64,000 nt of DNA, from contig JAGXNO010000007.1 of NCBI GenBank assembly GCA_019894975.1, positions 30,270 through 94,269 on the forward strand, in the 5' to 3' direction. The notes beneath the pieces are model-generated. The model was not told the origin of the DNA and did no database searches. It saw nothing but the letters and a program-made list of their open reading frames with translations. This document shows positions 39,294 through 49,404 of the stretch, in pieces; positions within the stretch are counted from its first letter, which is position 1, and each line of letters begins with the position of its first letter. The stretch comes from Promethearchaeota archaeon. Its GTDB lineage: Archaea; Asgardarchaeota; Lokiarchaeia; Sigyniarchaeales; SOKP01. Position numbers and translations under genes: made by a program.

Positions 39294-39791
39294 ATGTCAA
39301 ATAACCTCATAGAATTCACGTTTAAAAGTCCTCCTAAAATGTTTACCTATATAGAGGGAGAACCATTAAAAATAACAGAATATTATGATTTTTTTCATAA
39401 TAAAAGCAAAATAAGAAAGAGTCTTATTCAGCTCCAATATCTCTTTAAATCTTATACTAAAACTCCTCTTTTAGCATCGGGAATTCGCGATACTTATCTT
39501 AAAGAGGAATATAGTGAGCACTATCTAATGATTTTATTTACAACACCAGATATTATAAAGGATGCAAATAAGATTATAGAAATATACTCTAATTTCGAAT
39601 TTACCATAGGCAAATTTTTACTAATAACAACTCAAGATTATTTGTTGTTGCTCGCTAAAGATATAGGTGCCATAAATTCAGGAGTTGAATATATGGAGGA
39701 AATCTTAAAACAAATTTTAGAAGATTATTTTGCCAAAAAAGATTTTGAAGATTTTATAAAAGTCCGTCAGTTTAGTTTATCTAATTTTTAA
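39294..39791 (+). CDS. Hypothetical protein
   Basis: A 165-residue soluble protein of mixed strand-helix pattern (YLMILFTTPDIIKDANKIIEIY, KFLLITTQDYLLLLAK). The alternation in the second half resembles a small alpha/beta domain, but no family is recognisable. It stands alone between Dus and glycogen phosphorylase, convergent with the latter. Confidence 0.6.
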   Translation: MSNNLIEFTFKSPPKMFTYIEGEPLKITEYYDFFHNKSKIRKSLIQLQYLFKSYTKTPLLASGIRDTYLKEEYSEHYLMILFTTPDIIKDANKIIEIYSNFEFTIGKFLLITTQDYLLLLAKDIGAINSGVEYMEEILKQILEDYFAKKDFEDFIKVRQFSLSNF

Positions 39792-39808
39792 AAGATTTAA
39801 AAATCTTA

Positions 39809-41527
39809 TCACTCGAATTTCCAAGGTTTTTGTTTTTTAAGTCTATAAGCTTTTTCGGCATATTGTAACATCATACGGTGGGTGTTAAAATAAGCTGCCA
39901 ATGAGATTGCATTTATCTGCCTAAAAATCCATTCATCATGATTCATGTAAGTTGGGATAACCTCATTTTCTAGTATCTCATACAGTGCATTGGCATCTAA
40001 ATCCCAATCATTTGATACACCAGGATCTTCTGGATTTGAATCATCAGGTCCGATCCCCCAACCAGCTAAATGGTTCATTTTATATCCTTCTAACCACCAA
40101 CCATCTTGAACCGATAAATTTAAAACACCATTAAGTGCTGCCTTCATCCCACTTGTACCGCTAGCTTCACGATATCTCTCTGGAGTATTTAACCAAATAT
40201 CTACTCCCGAAACTAACATATGAGCTAGGTCCATGTTATAATTCTCCATCATTACAACTTTCACACCGTAATTGTCATATAGATACTCACCGGCTTCATG
40301 GATTTTTTGAATATACTCTTTTCCCATTTGGTCTTTTGGATGAGCTTTTCCCGCAAAGATAAATTGTATATTATTTTTGCAGATTTTACCTATTCTATCA
40401 ATATCATGAAAGATTAGTGTAGCTCTTTTATATGTCGCAAACCTTCGTGCAAAACCAATAGTAATCATTTCCTCATCTAATAAATTCCAGGAATGTCCTT
40501 TTTGATAGGATATTAAGTTGAATTTATTTTTGATGTGTGCATCGAAGATATCTAATGGATCTAACACCACCGCATTTTCCAAAATCGAAGGATTTGCTCT
40601 CCAATTGGGCCATTTTCTGCCAAAGACCTTACGAATTGGTTTAGAAACCCAAAAAGGTAAATGAATTCCATTAGTTATATGATCGATTTCATATTGTGGA
40701 AACATTTTCCTTGAGATATCACCATGTTTCTTAGCAACTCCATTTCTATATCTGGAGAGAGCCATTCCAAGAAAAGTCATATTAAATTCTCCTTTATCGT
40801 CGGCAAGTTTCTTAATTTCAGCAGGCATTCTATTTTCAAAGACTTTATCGACTAACTCTTGTTTAAAACGATCATGACCGGCAGGTACAGGAGTATGGGT
40901 TGTAAATACTACTTTTTCTTTTACCTTCTCAATATCACCATTTAACATGTTATAAAGCTCAACCATAGCGAATGAACCATGTCCTTCATTAAGGTGATAA
41001 GTTTGAATGTTATCATAACCTAAAGATTTCAATAGTTTAACTCCCCCAATTCCTAATATCATTTCCTGAACTATTCTATTCCATCTTGAAGTAGAATCAT
41101 AAAGAGAGCCAGTCATTTTCTTCACCCAATCTTCATTTACCTCGATATCAGTGGTTAATAAATATATAGGCAAAACATGACCAGATTGACCAATTACATT
41201 ATATTGCCAGGCTGAAACTTTTACGTCCTTATTTTCTATCTTCATGCTAATTGGTCGAGGAATCCTATCGAATTCATAAAAAAAATTCCATTCAATCTCT
41301 CTTTCTTTCTGTTCGCCAAACTCATTAAAAAATTGGTAAAAATAGCCAGAACTATAGCATAAGCAGATCCCCACCATAGGAAGTTCTAAGTCTGCAGAGG
41401 ATCTAATAGTATCCCCCGATAACACACCTAGACCACCACTATATGTAGGGATATTACTATCGACACCTATCTCCATTGAGATATACGCTACAGTAGTATT
41501 TTTTTTTAGATCTTCATCAACATTCAT
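39809..41527 (-). CDS. Alpha-glucan (glycogen/maltodextrin) phosphorylase
   Basis: A 572-residue GT35 enzyme, the short archaeal/bacterial form, releasing glucose-1-phosphate from storage glucan. Motifs include SMEIGVDSNIPTYSGGLGVL at the N-terminus, HLNEGHGSF, FTTHTPVPAGHDRF, HITNGIH, FARRFATYKR, and the pyridoxal-phosphate lysine region EASGTSGMKAALNGVLN with the following QDGWW. It suggests glycogen storage. Confidence 0.96.
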   Translation of the reverse strand: MNVDEDLKKNTTVAYISMEIGVDSNIPTYSGGLGVLSGDTIRSSADLELPMVGICLCYSSGYFYQFFNEFGEQKEREIEWNFFYEFDRIPRPISMKIENKDVKVSAWQYNVIGQSGHVLPIYLLTTDIEVNEDWVKKMTGSLYDSTSRWNRIVQEMILGIGGVKLLKSLGYDNIQTYHLNEGHGSFAMVELYNMLNGDIEKVKEKVVFTTHTPVPAGHDRFKQELVDKVFENRMPAEIKKLADDKGEFNMTFLGMALSRYRNGVAKKHGDISRKMFPQYEIDHITNGIHLPFWVSKPIRKVFGRKWPNWRANPSILENAVVLDPLDIFDAHIKNKFNLISYQKGHSWNLLDEEMITIGFARRFATYKRATLIFHDIDRIGKICKNNIQFIFAGKAHPKDQMGKEYIQKIHEAGEYLYDNYGVKVVMMENYNMDLAHMLVSGVDIWLNTPERYREASGTSGMKAALNGVLNLSVQDGWWLEGYKMNHLAGWGIGPDDSNPEDPGVSNDWDLDANALYEILENEVIPTYMNHDEWIFRQINAISLAAYFNTHRMMLQYAEKAYRLKKQKPWKFE

Positions 41528-41661
41528 TTAGTTTCACAATCCTAATGTTATTAATTTGATTTCCTGCAATTAAATAGAAATTTTATATATTATGTTTAAA
41601 AACCATGGTTTAAAATCTTAACTTAAATAAAAAATTGAAAGTGTTAATAAAAAAATAGAAT

Positions 41662-42546
41662 TTATTTCATTCTAGCAATTTCTTCGTTGATTTTTCGTCG
41701 ATTTTCTTCCAGATCTTCAATTCCTAAACCCTTTGCCATAGTTTCCCATTGTTCTGTATTTTGGCCCCACATCCTTCCCCCTATTAAACCTCCATCAACA
41801 ACTAGTGGGTGTCCGCTAACAAATGTTGATTCCTCACTTGCTAGCCATAGAGCTGCTTTAGCAATATCCTCTGGAAGCCCTGATCGGTTTATTGGTTGAA
41901 GTCCAGAAAGAAACATCTTTGCTAATTCTTTGAATCTTTCTGCTTTAACTTGGTCTAAACCAAGACCTTTCCCGAAAATGGCAGTTGCTATTCCCCCGGG
42001 ACATATACAATTTACACGGATATTAAATTCTCCTAATTCCATAGCAACTGTACGAGTTAGGTGAATAATTGCAGCTTTAGCTGCGCTATAAACATGACCA
42101 CCCATCCCTGTTCGAAGGCCTGCTACGCTTGCTGTGCTGATAATGCTTCCTGAACCTTGTTGCTTCATTATAGGAGCAGCATGTTTCATACCCAGAAAAA
42201 CACTTCGGAATTGAATTTCCATACTCACGTCAAATCCATCTGTGGGAGTTTCATCAATTGGACCTCCTACACATGGAAATCCTGCATTATTAAACATACA
42301 ATCAAGACGACCGAATTTTTCAACAGCAAGATCAATTAGTGCTTTTATTTCAGATTCATTTCGAACATTAGCATGCGAATATATAGCATTTGGGCCAAGT
42401 TCTTCAGCAAGAGCTTCCCCTAATTCGTCTTGAATATCCCCAAATACAACTTGAGCACCTTCCTCAACAAATAGCCTCACAGAGGCATTCCCAATACCAC
42501 TAGATCCGCCTGTTATTACAACTACTTTTCCATCAAGTTTACCCAT
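41662..42546 (-). CDS. Short-chain dehydrogenase/reductase
   Basis: A 294-residue classical SDR. The Rossmann motif TGGSSGIG (12-19), NNAG (86-89), catalytic Ser140, Tyr153 and Lys157 (YSAAK) are intact, with Asp37 after the second strand favouring NAD(H). The C-terminal extension after VDGGLIGGRMWG is about 35 residues longer than a minimal SDR. The substrate is unknown; it lies 27 bases downstream of the alpha/beta hydrolase gene on the same strand, suggesting one operon. Confidence 0.93.
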   Translation of the reverse strand: MGKLDGKVVVITGGSSGIGNASVRLFVEEGAQVVFGDIQDELGEALAEELGPNAIYSHANVRNESEIKALIDLAVEKFGRLDCMFNNAGFPCVGGPIDETPTDGFDVSMEIQFRSVFLGMKHAAPIMKQQGSGSIISTASVAGLRTGMGGHVYSAAKAAIIHLTRTVAMELGEFNIRVNCICPGGIATAIFGKGLGLDQVKAERFKELAKMFLSGLQPINRSGLPEDIAKAALWLASEESTFVSGHPLVVDGGLIGGRMWGQNTEQWETMAKGLGIEDLEENRRKINEEIARMK

Positions 42547-42573
42547 TTTTTTTCTCCCTTAAATTTTTTTTAT

Positions 42574-43497
42574 TTAGCGATTAGCTTTTCCTGTTTGCTC
42601 TACTGTCTCCAGAAAATCTAAGATTTCGGCAATAAATTGTTTAGGATCTTCAATAGCAGTCATATGGCCAAGACCAGGCATAATTACGTGTCGAACATCG
42701 GGAATCTCCTTTGTCATTATTTCACTAGGTTTTAAAAAGACAACATCAAATTCACCGAGTAACACAAGCGTGGGACACTTAACCTGCCGAAGTTCTTTTA
42801 TGCGGGGATCAGGATCTGTATAAAACCTTGTCATGAATTCTATTATTGCCCGACGATCTTGTCGTCTCAAAAATCCTTCATAGATTTTCAGCATCTTTTC
42901 GCTTTCTGGATGTGCTGCCATCTTAAATAAATAAGGTCCGGGTTCTTGTCTAATAGCATTCATTCTATCTTCAACTGATGCATTCTTCTCCATTGCGATC
43001 CACATTTCCCTCATTTTTGCTCTTTCTTCTTCACTTGCCTTCTCATAAGCTTCAGCTTGTTGAGTTCTCGCCTTTTTTTCCTCCTCTGTAAATTCTCTAT
43101 AATCAGGGATCTCTATCTGAGTATTTGAACTTGTATCTGTTAAGATTGAGCTTAGTAAACGATCAGACCTTCTCATAGTATAGCGTGCACCGACCATCCC
43201 TCCCGTTGCATGAGTTAATAGATGGAATTTGTCAATACCCAAATAATCAGCAAGATCATCAAAATCTTGAGCCATTGTATCAGGATCATAACCATAAGGT
43301 TCTCCATCTACTACTGTTCGACCATGTCCTCTCATATCAATTGAGATCATTCTATATTTTTTAGATAACGCCGCGGTTACACCTGTATCGCTCCAATAAT
43401 TCCCATCCTCAGATAATCCATGATTTGCAATAATAGCATCTCCTTTCCCAACATCTTCATAATACAATCGTAAATTTCCTTTTTCAAAATAAGGCAT
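42574..43497 (-). CDS. Alpha/beta-hydrolase-fold protein with nucleophile replaced
   Basis: The reading frame is longer, but ATG at 43497 gives MPYFEKGNLRLYYEDVG, the usual hydrolase start, with GAGAAA upstream; the frame before it is Lys-rich and unlike the family. The product is ~307 residues. Standard elements are visible: NHG oxyanion strand (25-27), IDMRGHGRT (53-61), C-terminal LVLLGEFDVVF (Asp) and GLGHMTAIEDP (His). The nucleophile elbow, normally G-x-S-x-G, reads THATGG at residues 95-100, so Ala97 occupies the Ser position. This product may not hydrolyse esters by the normal route. Confidence 0.88.
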   Translation of the reverse strand: MPYFEKGNLRLYYEDVGKGDAIIANHGLSEDGNYWSDTGVTAALSKKYRMISIDMRGHGRTVVDGEPYGYDPDTMAQDFDDLADYLGIDKFHLLTHATGGMVGARYTMRRSDRLLSSILTDTSSNTQIEIPDYREFTEEEKKARTQQAEAYEKASEEERAKMREMWIAMEKNASVEDRMNAIRQEPGPYLFKMAAHPESEKMLKIYEGFLRRQDRRAIIEFMTRFYTDPDPRIKELRQVKCPTLVLLGEFDVVFLKPSEIMTKEIPDVRHVIMPGLGHMTAIEDPKQFIAEILDFLETVEQTGKANR

Positions 43498-43657
43498 AAT
43501 TTTCTCATTAAATTTTATTTTTTTTATTAAATCATAATGGGATTTTACTAATTTTATAGATTTCTTTTTTTTACAGATATCGTTTTTAATCTTCAAATTA
43601 ATAAATTCTTTAAAAAATAGAAAGGAAAAATAGACAATAAAAAAATAGGATTAGAAA

Positions 43658-44320
43658 TTATACTTTTAGGACTTTATCTGCTAATATTTCAACTTTTATG
43701 TTAGGATCCTTTTCATTTAGGAGTTTTTTGAATTCATTTAAATCTTTATCCCAATTATGCATCGGAACAGCGATTTCAGGCTGAATATCCACAGCACAAT
43801 CAGTGGCCTCATCGAAATCCATGGTGTATGTACCTCCACAAGGAAGTAATGCGACAGTAATGTTCTTATTTGCTAAATCTTTCATTTCAGGAATTCTTTC
43901 CGTGTCGCCTGCATGATAGACACTTTTTCCCCCCGATCTCACGATTGTGCCAGCCCATCCGCTTGATTTAGGATGGTTTGGCTTCTTTATATTGTATGAA
44001 GGGATAAGTTCTATCGAAAGATCCTTGTAATCGAAAGAATCCCCCAATTTAATTGGTTTGCCATTAAATTCCTTTAGATTACTTGCGATGCTTTCTGGAC
44101 CTAATACAATAGTGTCATCTTTCATCAATTTCTTTATAGAATCACTATGAAAATGATCAAAATGACTGTGACTACTCACAATTATATCAGCTTTTTCTTC
44201 ACCCTCTTTTAGCTGATAGGGATCCAAATAAATAACCCTTCCACTACCGGTCTTCACTCTAAACGCTGCATGTCCTAACCATTCAATTTGAAGTTGATAA
44301 TCTTCTCCCAATAGTTTCAC
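43658..44320 (-). CDS. Metallo-beta-lactamase-fold hydrolase (UPF0173-like)
   Basis: A 220-residue metal-dependent hydrolase. Metal ligands are visible: SSHSHFDHFH (HxHxDH-type site), YHAGDTERIPEM and the C-terminal VPMHNWDK. WLGHAAFRVKTGS at the N-terminus is characteristic of the UPF0173 group. Substrate unknown. Confidence 0.92.
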   Translation of the reverse strand: MKLLGEDYQLQIEWLGHAAFRVKTGSGRVIYLDPYQLKEGEEKADIIVSSHSHFDHFHSDSIKKLMKDDTIVLGPESIASNLKEFNGKPIKLGDSFDYKDLSIELIPSYNIKKPNHPKSSGWAGTIVRSGGKSVYHAGDTERIPEMKDLANKNITVALLPCGGTYTMDFDEATDCAVDIQPEIAVPMHNWDKDLNEFKKLLNEKDPNIKVEILADKVLKV

Positions 44321-44433
44321 CTCTTACTATTTTGAAAACTTGTTATAATTTATTATTATGATTTAATCCTTTAAATTACTAACGTAAAAGGGATAGAGTG
44401 AATTGAGATTTATCGTGATCTTCTAAACAAATC

Positions 44434-44802
44434 TTAGTCTTCTTCTTCAAATTGCCATTCAGGTTTCTCGAGTTGAATTTTTTTGCTAATCCCAAAATTA
44501 TCATCTTTAGATATATCTAATTCTTGAAATCTGTCTCTTAGCAATTGATTTTCAAAATTTGGGATTTCATTGATGAGAAAGGGTTTTTGTATGGGATTAA
44601 CGGGATGTGTTATAGTTTTGAATCTTTTAGGGAGTAATTCTTCAGCAATTTGACTATTAATCCGAGTTTTCTGATTAAAAAATGGACTTCCGATTTTTAT
44701 ATCAGGTGTTTTTATGTTACTGAGAGAATTATTTGGTAAAGTAGACTTTATAGATCTACATGTTGGACAATTTATCTCATCTAAACCATGTATACAAGGC
44801 AT
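44434..44802 (-). CDS. Small cysteine-motif protein, function unknown
   Basis: Begins with ATG at 44802 (the upstream TTG at 44817 is less likely). The start MPCIHGLDEINCPTCRS has three Cys and one His that could bind zinc; the rest is polar and probably disordered, ending in acidic residues. About 122 residues. No recognised family. Confidence 0.55.
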   Translation of the reverse strand: MPCIHGLDEINCPTCRSIKSTLPNNSLSNIKTPDIKIGSPFFNQKTRINSQIAEELLPKRFKTITHPVNPIQKPFLINEIPNFENQLLRDRFQELDISKDDNFGISKKIQLEKPEWQFEEED

Positions 44803-45018
44803 TTTTTTCAATATCAATTATTTATTTGAAATCTATGTATTTCGAATTATTTGTATCTTTTATTCTTTTTTATTATAATTTCTTTAAGAACAATTAAACC
44901 TAAATTAAGAGATATTATTTTTTATAAACTTTATAAATTTAAACCAATTTTACTTAATATTTAAAATACATATTAATAATTTGTAATCTAATAATAAAAG
45001 AAATCTAAAGTGTAAAAA

Positions 45019-46785
45019 ATGGCAGATTGGCAAGTTGACCAAAGTAAACCTTGGTTTAAGAAATGGTGGCCAAAAGATACCCCTAAAAGTTATGATTTTG
45101 AAAAAATTTCAATGGGAGAGTTCTTTGAAAGACAAAGAAAGAAATATGCTGATGAAAAAATGATGTGGTTCATCGAATCGTGGATGACTTATGAGGAAGC
45201 AGGTCAAGCTATCGATTCTTTAGCTACAGCACTTCATAATTTAGGGGTAAAGAAAGGGGATGTCGTTGCATTCTTAATGCCGAATAGTTTTCAATATGTA
45301 ATTAGTTTCTATGCTACTGTAAAACTTGGGGCAATTGCAACAGGTATCAATCCTACTTATAAACCATTAGAAGTACTTCATCATCTTAAAATAACCAGTG
45401 CAACTATATTAATTACGTTGGATGCATTGTATGGGGAATTAATCCGACCAGTTGTTAGTCAATCAAAAATTGAGATGGTAATCTATACAAATATAGCAGA
45501 TTTAGCATCAGGATTATCAGGTTTGAAAAAAGGGCTAGGAAAATTGATAGGAAAGATACCCAAAGGAAAAGTAGAGTTTCCTGGTGCAATTAATTTTTTG
45601 GATCTTCTTGAGACAAAACCGGATCTTCCAAAAGTAGAGTTTGACCCATATGAGCATACAGCTACATTTATAATGACCGGAGGAACAACAGGAGTTCCTA
45701 AAGCTACTATTTTATCCCATTTCAATTTAGTTTCTAATGCAATCCAAGCAGCTTTATGGGTAGGTGGAGAAGATCCCGGAGTAGGAGATATTGGAGCTCT
45801 TCCACTTTTCCACTCGTTTGCTATGACCGCAGTTATGAATGTCTCTATTGCAATGGGTGGGTGGATGATGTTATTCCCAAGACCACCCCCAACAGAAGAA
45901 TTCCTGAAAGAAATTACACATATTGATGCTCCAAAGGGTCTTTTCTATGCTGGAGCAGAAATATTGTTTAAAAGAATTGCAGATTTTCCTAAACTTGAGA
46001 AATTTCCAAATTTAACAGGTAGATTAAGACTGTGCATCTCAGGTGCGGGACCTTTACATGCTCCTGTACAAAAAGCATTTCAAGAGAATACTGGTGGAAG
46101 AATTGTAGAGGGATACGGTTTATCAGAGGCAAGTCCAGTTGTTAGTGGGGGGAATCTTTTTGGTGAGAGTCCAGTTGGAACTATCGGTATGCCTTTCCCT
46201 GGTACAGATTGGGGAATTTTTGATGCAGATGACTTTTTTAAAGGTCCAATAGCAGATGGGTTAAGTGGATCGAAATATGGGGAGGAAAATACAGGAGAAT
46301 TATGTGTATGCGGACCTCAGGTTATGAAGGGATATTTAAACCAGCCCGACGAAACTAAAGACACTTTAAAAACTTGGGACGGGAGAACTTGGCTACTTAC
46401 AGGTGATATAGGTTTTATGAACGAGGATGGAACCGTTGCTCTTAGAGACAGAAAGAAACAATTAATTAAAGTAGCAGGGCATTCAGTCTTTCCTGCTGAA
46501 GTCGAAACTATGCTTATGAGTAATGAAGCAGTTTCAGAGGCAGCTGTAGCAGGCCTTCCTGATCCAAAAGGGAAAGTTGGAGAAATAACAAAAGCATGGG
46601 TTGCATTGAAACCTGAATATCAGGGAAAAATTACCGCTGAAGAGTTAATAGCTTGGACACAAAAGAACATGACTAAGTGGAAATGCCCAGCTATCATTGA
46701 ATTTATTGACGAAGTTCCTAAAAATATTCTCGGTAAGATCCAAAGGCGCCTTTTGCAAGAAGCAGATCCATTATATAAGAAATAA
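45019..46785 (+). CDS. Acyl-CoA ligase (long-chain fatty acid-CoA ligase type, AMP-forming)
   Basis: A 588-residue ANL-superfamily enzyme activating a carboxylic acid to its CoA thioester via an acyl-AMP. Motifs: FIMTGGTTGVPKATILSH (ATP loop), EGYGLSEASPV, LLTGDIGFMNEDGTVALRDR, LIKVAGHSVFPAEVE, and the C-terminal Lys in KNILGKIQRR. Length and motifs match FadD-like ligases. With the acyl-CoA dehydrogenase in the window it supports fatty acid use. Confidence 0.94.
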   Translation: MADWQVDQSKPWFKKWWPKDTPKSYDFEKISMGEFFERQRKKYADEKMMWFIESWMTYEEAGQAIDSLATALHNLGVKKGDVVAFLMPNSFQYVISFYATVKLGAIATGINPTYKPLEVLHHLKITSATILITLDALYGELIRPVVSQSKIEMVIYTNIADLASGLSGLKKGLGKLIGKIPKGKVEFPGAINFLDLLETKPDLPKVEFDPYEHTATFIMTGGTTGVPKATILSHFNLVSNAIQAALWVGGEDPGVGDIGALPLFHSFAMTAVMNVSIAMGGWMMLFPRPPPTEEFLKEITHIDAPKGLFYAGAEILFKRIADFPKLEKFPNLTGRLRLCISGAGPLHAPVQKAFQENTGGRIVEGYGLSEASPVVSGGNLFGESPVGTIGMPFPGTDWGIFDADDFFKGPIADGLSGSKYGEENTGELCVCGPQVMKGYLNQPDETKDTLKTWDGRTWLLTGDIGFMNEDGTVALRDRKKQLIKVAGHSVFPAEVETMLMSNEAVSEAAVAGLPDPKGKVGEITKAWVALKPEYQGKITAEELIAWTQKNMTKWKCPAIIEFIDEVPKNILGKIQRRLLQEADPLYKK

Positions 46786-46871
46786 AATCTTTTATTTATC
46801 TTTTTTTAGTAAGTGTAATATTTCCAATCTAATTTCATAAACTTTTGAAATAAATTTTAATTAAATATATC

Positions 46872-48137
46872 ATGGAAACCGAAGCCACCAAACATACGCA
46901 ACGGAATTATCTAATTTTTTGGGGTGGTCAATTATTTTCATTATTAGGTTCTTCTATAATACAGTTTGTTATAATTTGGTGGATTGCAGCAGGGACAAAA
47001 AGCCCAATTTACGTTTCAATTGCTTTTTTCTTAGGATCACTACCAATGGTTATCATTCCCCCTATTGTGGGAGTATTTATTGATAGGTGGAATAGAAAAC
47101 TTACTATAGCATTAGTAGACTCACTTCAAGCATTCATAACTTTCTTAATTATAATGTTTTTTCTTTTTGACATTGCTAATATTTGGCTAGTAATGACTAT
47201 GAACTTTTTTAGAGGAATTTGCCAGGCAATTCATTTTCCTACTGTAAATGTGATTATTCCTTTGATGATACCGAAGAAAAATTTAAGTAGAATGAATGCA
47301 ATTAACTACCTTTTCACAGGTGTTATACGTGTAATTGGACCATTGGTTGCTGGCTTTTTATTATATTTTTTCACGATAGAGCAAATATTATGGGCTGACA
47401 TCATTACTTTTTTTATTGCAATCATTCCGTTATTAAAGATTAAGATTCCATCAATAAAAACACAAAAGGATCAAATAAAGAAGAAGTCATTTCTAAAAGA
47501 TTTTAAATCAGGTATTAAGGTCCTGAAATCTGTAAGAAGTTTACTAATTTTAATAGTTTTTATATCTGTTATTAATCTGTTAAATATGCCATTTGCAACC
47601 TTAATGTCGTTATATGTAATTCTAAACCATTCAGGTGCAGAGCAACAATTTGCTATGGTAAGTGCATTTTTGCAGGGTGGTATTGTAATAGGTGCTATAA
47701 TTGCCTTGTCTAAAAAAAGTTGGAAACATAAAGAATTAATAATATTATATTCTGTAATTATTGGAATTGCTGGATATTCTTTGACTACTTTTGCTCCAAA
47801 AGGTAACTTTCTTATGATCGGGATTGGGGCACTAATTCATGCCTCTATGATCCCTATAGCAAATACTATGTTTCTTACTATGTTCCAAACAAAAGTGCCC
47901 CCAGAATCTCAAGGTCGAGTTTTTTCATTTATCGCTAGCATAGCAGCAGCCGTTACACCACTTGGAATGCTTATTTCTGGACCATTAGCAGAGGGTTTCG
48001 GGATCGTAATTCTCTTTATTTTCAGTTTATATTTGCAATTTGCTGTTCTTGTTTTAACTTGGTTCTTTACAAGCATTAAAAGTGTAATAGAAAATGAGAA
48101 ACTTATTGAAGCAACAAATAAGGGAGAAGAAATATAA
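46872..48137 (+). CDS. Major facilitator superfamily transporter
   Basis: A 421-residue membrane protein with about twelve hydrophobic segments in two halves. The first half has the typical loop motif GVFIDRWNRKLT between segments 2 and 3, and QSQGRV-like PESQGRVFSF lies before the final segments. It resembles the drug-efflux/enterobactin-exporter (MFS_3-like) branch. Substrate unknown. It follows the ligase by 86 bases. Confidence 0.92.
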   Translation: METEATKHTQRNYLIFWGGQLFSLLGSSIIQFVIIWWIAAGTKSPIYVSIAFFLGSLPMVIIPPIVGVFIDRWNRKLTIALVDSLQAFITFLIIMFFLFDIANIWLVMTMNFFRGICQAIHFPTVNVIIPLMIPKKNLSRMNAINYLFTGVIRVIGPLVAGFLLYFFTIEQILWADIITFFIAIIPLLKIKIPSIKTQKDQIKKKSFLKDFKSGIKVLKSVRSLLILIVFISVINLLNMPFATLMSLYVILNHSGAEQQFAMVSAFLQGGIVIGAIIALSKKSWKHKELIILYSVIIGIAGYSLTTFAPKGNFLMIGIGALIHASMIPIANTMFLTMFQTKVPPESQGRVFSFIASIAAAVTPLGMLISGPLAEGFGIVILFIFSLYLQFAVLVLTWFFTSIKSVIENEKLIEATNKGEEI

Positions 48138-48261
48138 TTGAATTTAGAATAAGTTAAATTTTGTATTTTTACATTTTTAAATAAATTTTAATTTCTGATT
48201 TAATTATATTTCAATATCCTAAGATTAACTATAATTTTAACGGGATTTTAGCACTCGAATA

Positions 48262-49404
48262 ATGACAAAAGGAATTATAATCTCTGGTGGTTTTGGTACA
48301 CGCTTAAGACCTTTAACATGTACTATTCCTAAACCTCTTATCCCAATAGTCAACAAACCAGTGATAGAAAGACAAATTGATCTACTAAGATCTGCGGGAG
48401 TGAAGGATATAACTCTGGCTGTCAGTGTTATGGCTGACGTTTTAAAGAATTATTTTCACGATGGTAAGGATTTTGGAGTAAAAATTCAATATACCAGTGA
48501 AAGAACACCTATGGGAACTGCTGGTGCTATTAAACTAGCGGAGGATCATTTAAAAGATGAAAATTTCTTTATGTTGAATGGTGATGTGATTTTAAATTTT
48601 GATTTTAAGCAAATGCTCAAAAGTCATGAGAGTTATAAGGGGATGGGATCAATTGCCAGTAAGATTGTAGAAGACCCCTCCCGTTATGGTGTTTTGATTG
48701 TTGATAATGAATCAGGTAAAATAAATAATTTTCTTGAAAAGAATGAATATCATCCTCCTGGTGGTAAATACGTTCCAATGCCTATTAATGCAGGTGTGTA
48801 TCTCTTAGAACCTGATATTTTTAATTACATTCAACCGGGAAAGAAAGTATCTATTGAAAGAGAAATTTTTCCCAAACTTGCTGAAGAAGGAAATCTATAC
48901 AATTTCCCGATAAGTGGAATCTGGAAAGATATTGGAAAACCCGAAGAATTACTAGAAGGAAATATTCAGTTGATGTTAGATATTTTAAAAGATGTAAACA
49001 ACCAACAAAAAAACATTATTGATGAAAGCCTTGATATTGATGGTAAAGCATTGATATATCCTCCTATTGCTATAGGAGAAAATGTTGTAATTGGAAAAAA
49101 CTGTGAGATAGGTCCTAATGTAATAATTGGAGATAATGTGTTTATCGATGATAACACTATAATTAAGGAAACACTAATTTATAACAAAGCTTATATCTCA
49201 AAAGATGTAAAAATCGAAAAAGGGATAATTTCTGATAACTGCTTAATAGGGAATGGGGTAGAATTAAAAGGGAATAACCAAAATTTAGTTATATTAGCCT
49301 CGTATGTAGAAGTTTCAGAACAAGTAAGGTTAATTGCACCTTCAAATGGATCTATTACAATCTGTCATCATGAAGTCGTAAGAGAAGATATAGGAACGTA
49401 CTAA
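48262..49404 (+). CDS. NDP-sugar pyrophosphorylase, probable mannose-1-phosphate guanylyltransferase-like
   Basis: A 380-residue nucleotidyltransferase. The N-terminal domain has ISGGFGTRLRPLT, IPKPLIPI, FFMLNGD and WKDIGKPEEL; the C-terminal ~110 residues show hexapeptide repeats of a left-handed beta-helix (IGENVVIGKNCEIGPN). The overall layout is closest to GDP-mannose pyrophosphorylases. It makes a nucleotide sugar for glycosylation or cell-surface glycans. Its stop overlaps the 3' end of the convergent gene by 4 bases. Confidence 0.9.
   Translation: MTKGIIISGGFGTRLRPLTCTIPKPLIPIVNKPVIERQIDLLRSAGVKDITLAVSVMADVLKNYFHDGKDFGVKIQYTSERTPMGTAGAIKLAEDHLKDENFFMLNGDVILNFDFKQMLKSHESYKGMGSIASKIVEDPSRYGVLIVDNESGKINNFLEKNEYHPPGGKYVPMPINAGVYLLEPDIFNYIQPGKKVSIEREIFPKLAEEGNLYNFPISGIWKDIGKPEELLEGNIQLMLDILKDVNNQQKNIIDESLDIDGKALIYPPIAIGENVVIGKNCEIGPNVIIGDNVFIDDNTIIKETLIYNKAYISKDVKIEKGIISDNCLIGNGVELKGNNQNLVILASYVEVSEQVRLIAPSNGSITICHHEVVREDIGTY

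Noticed and set aside
43498..43596. Extra 33 N-terminal residues of the alpha/beta hydrolase frame
   Set aside because: Lys-rich and unlike the family; ATG at 43497 gives the normal start.
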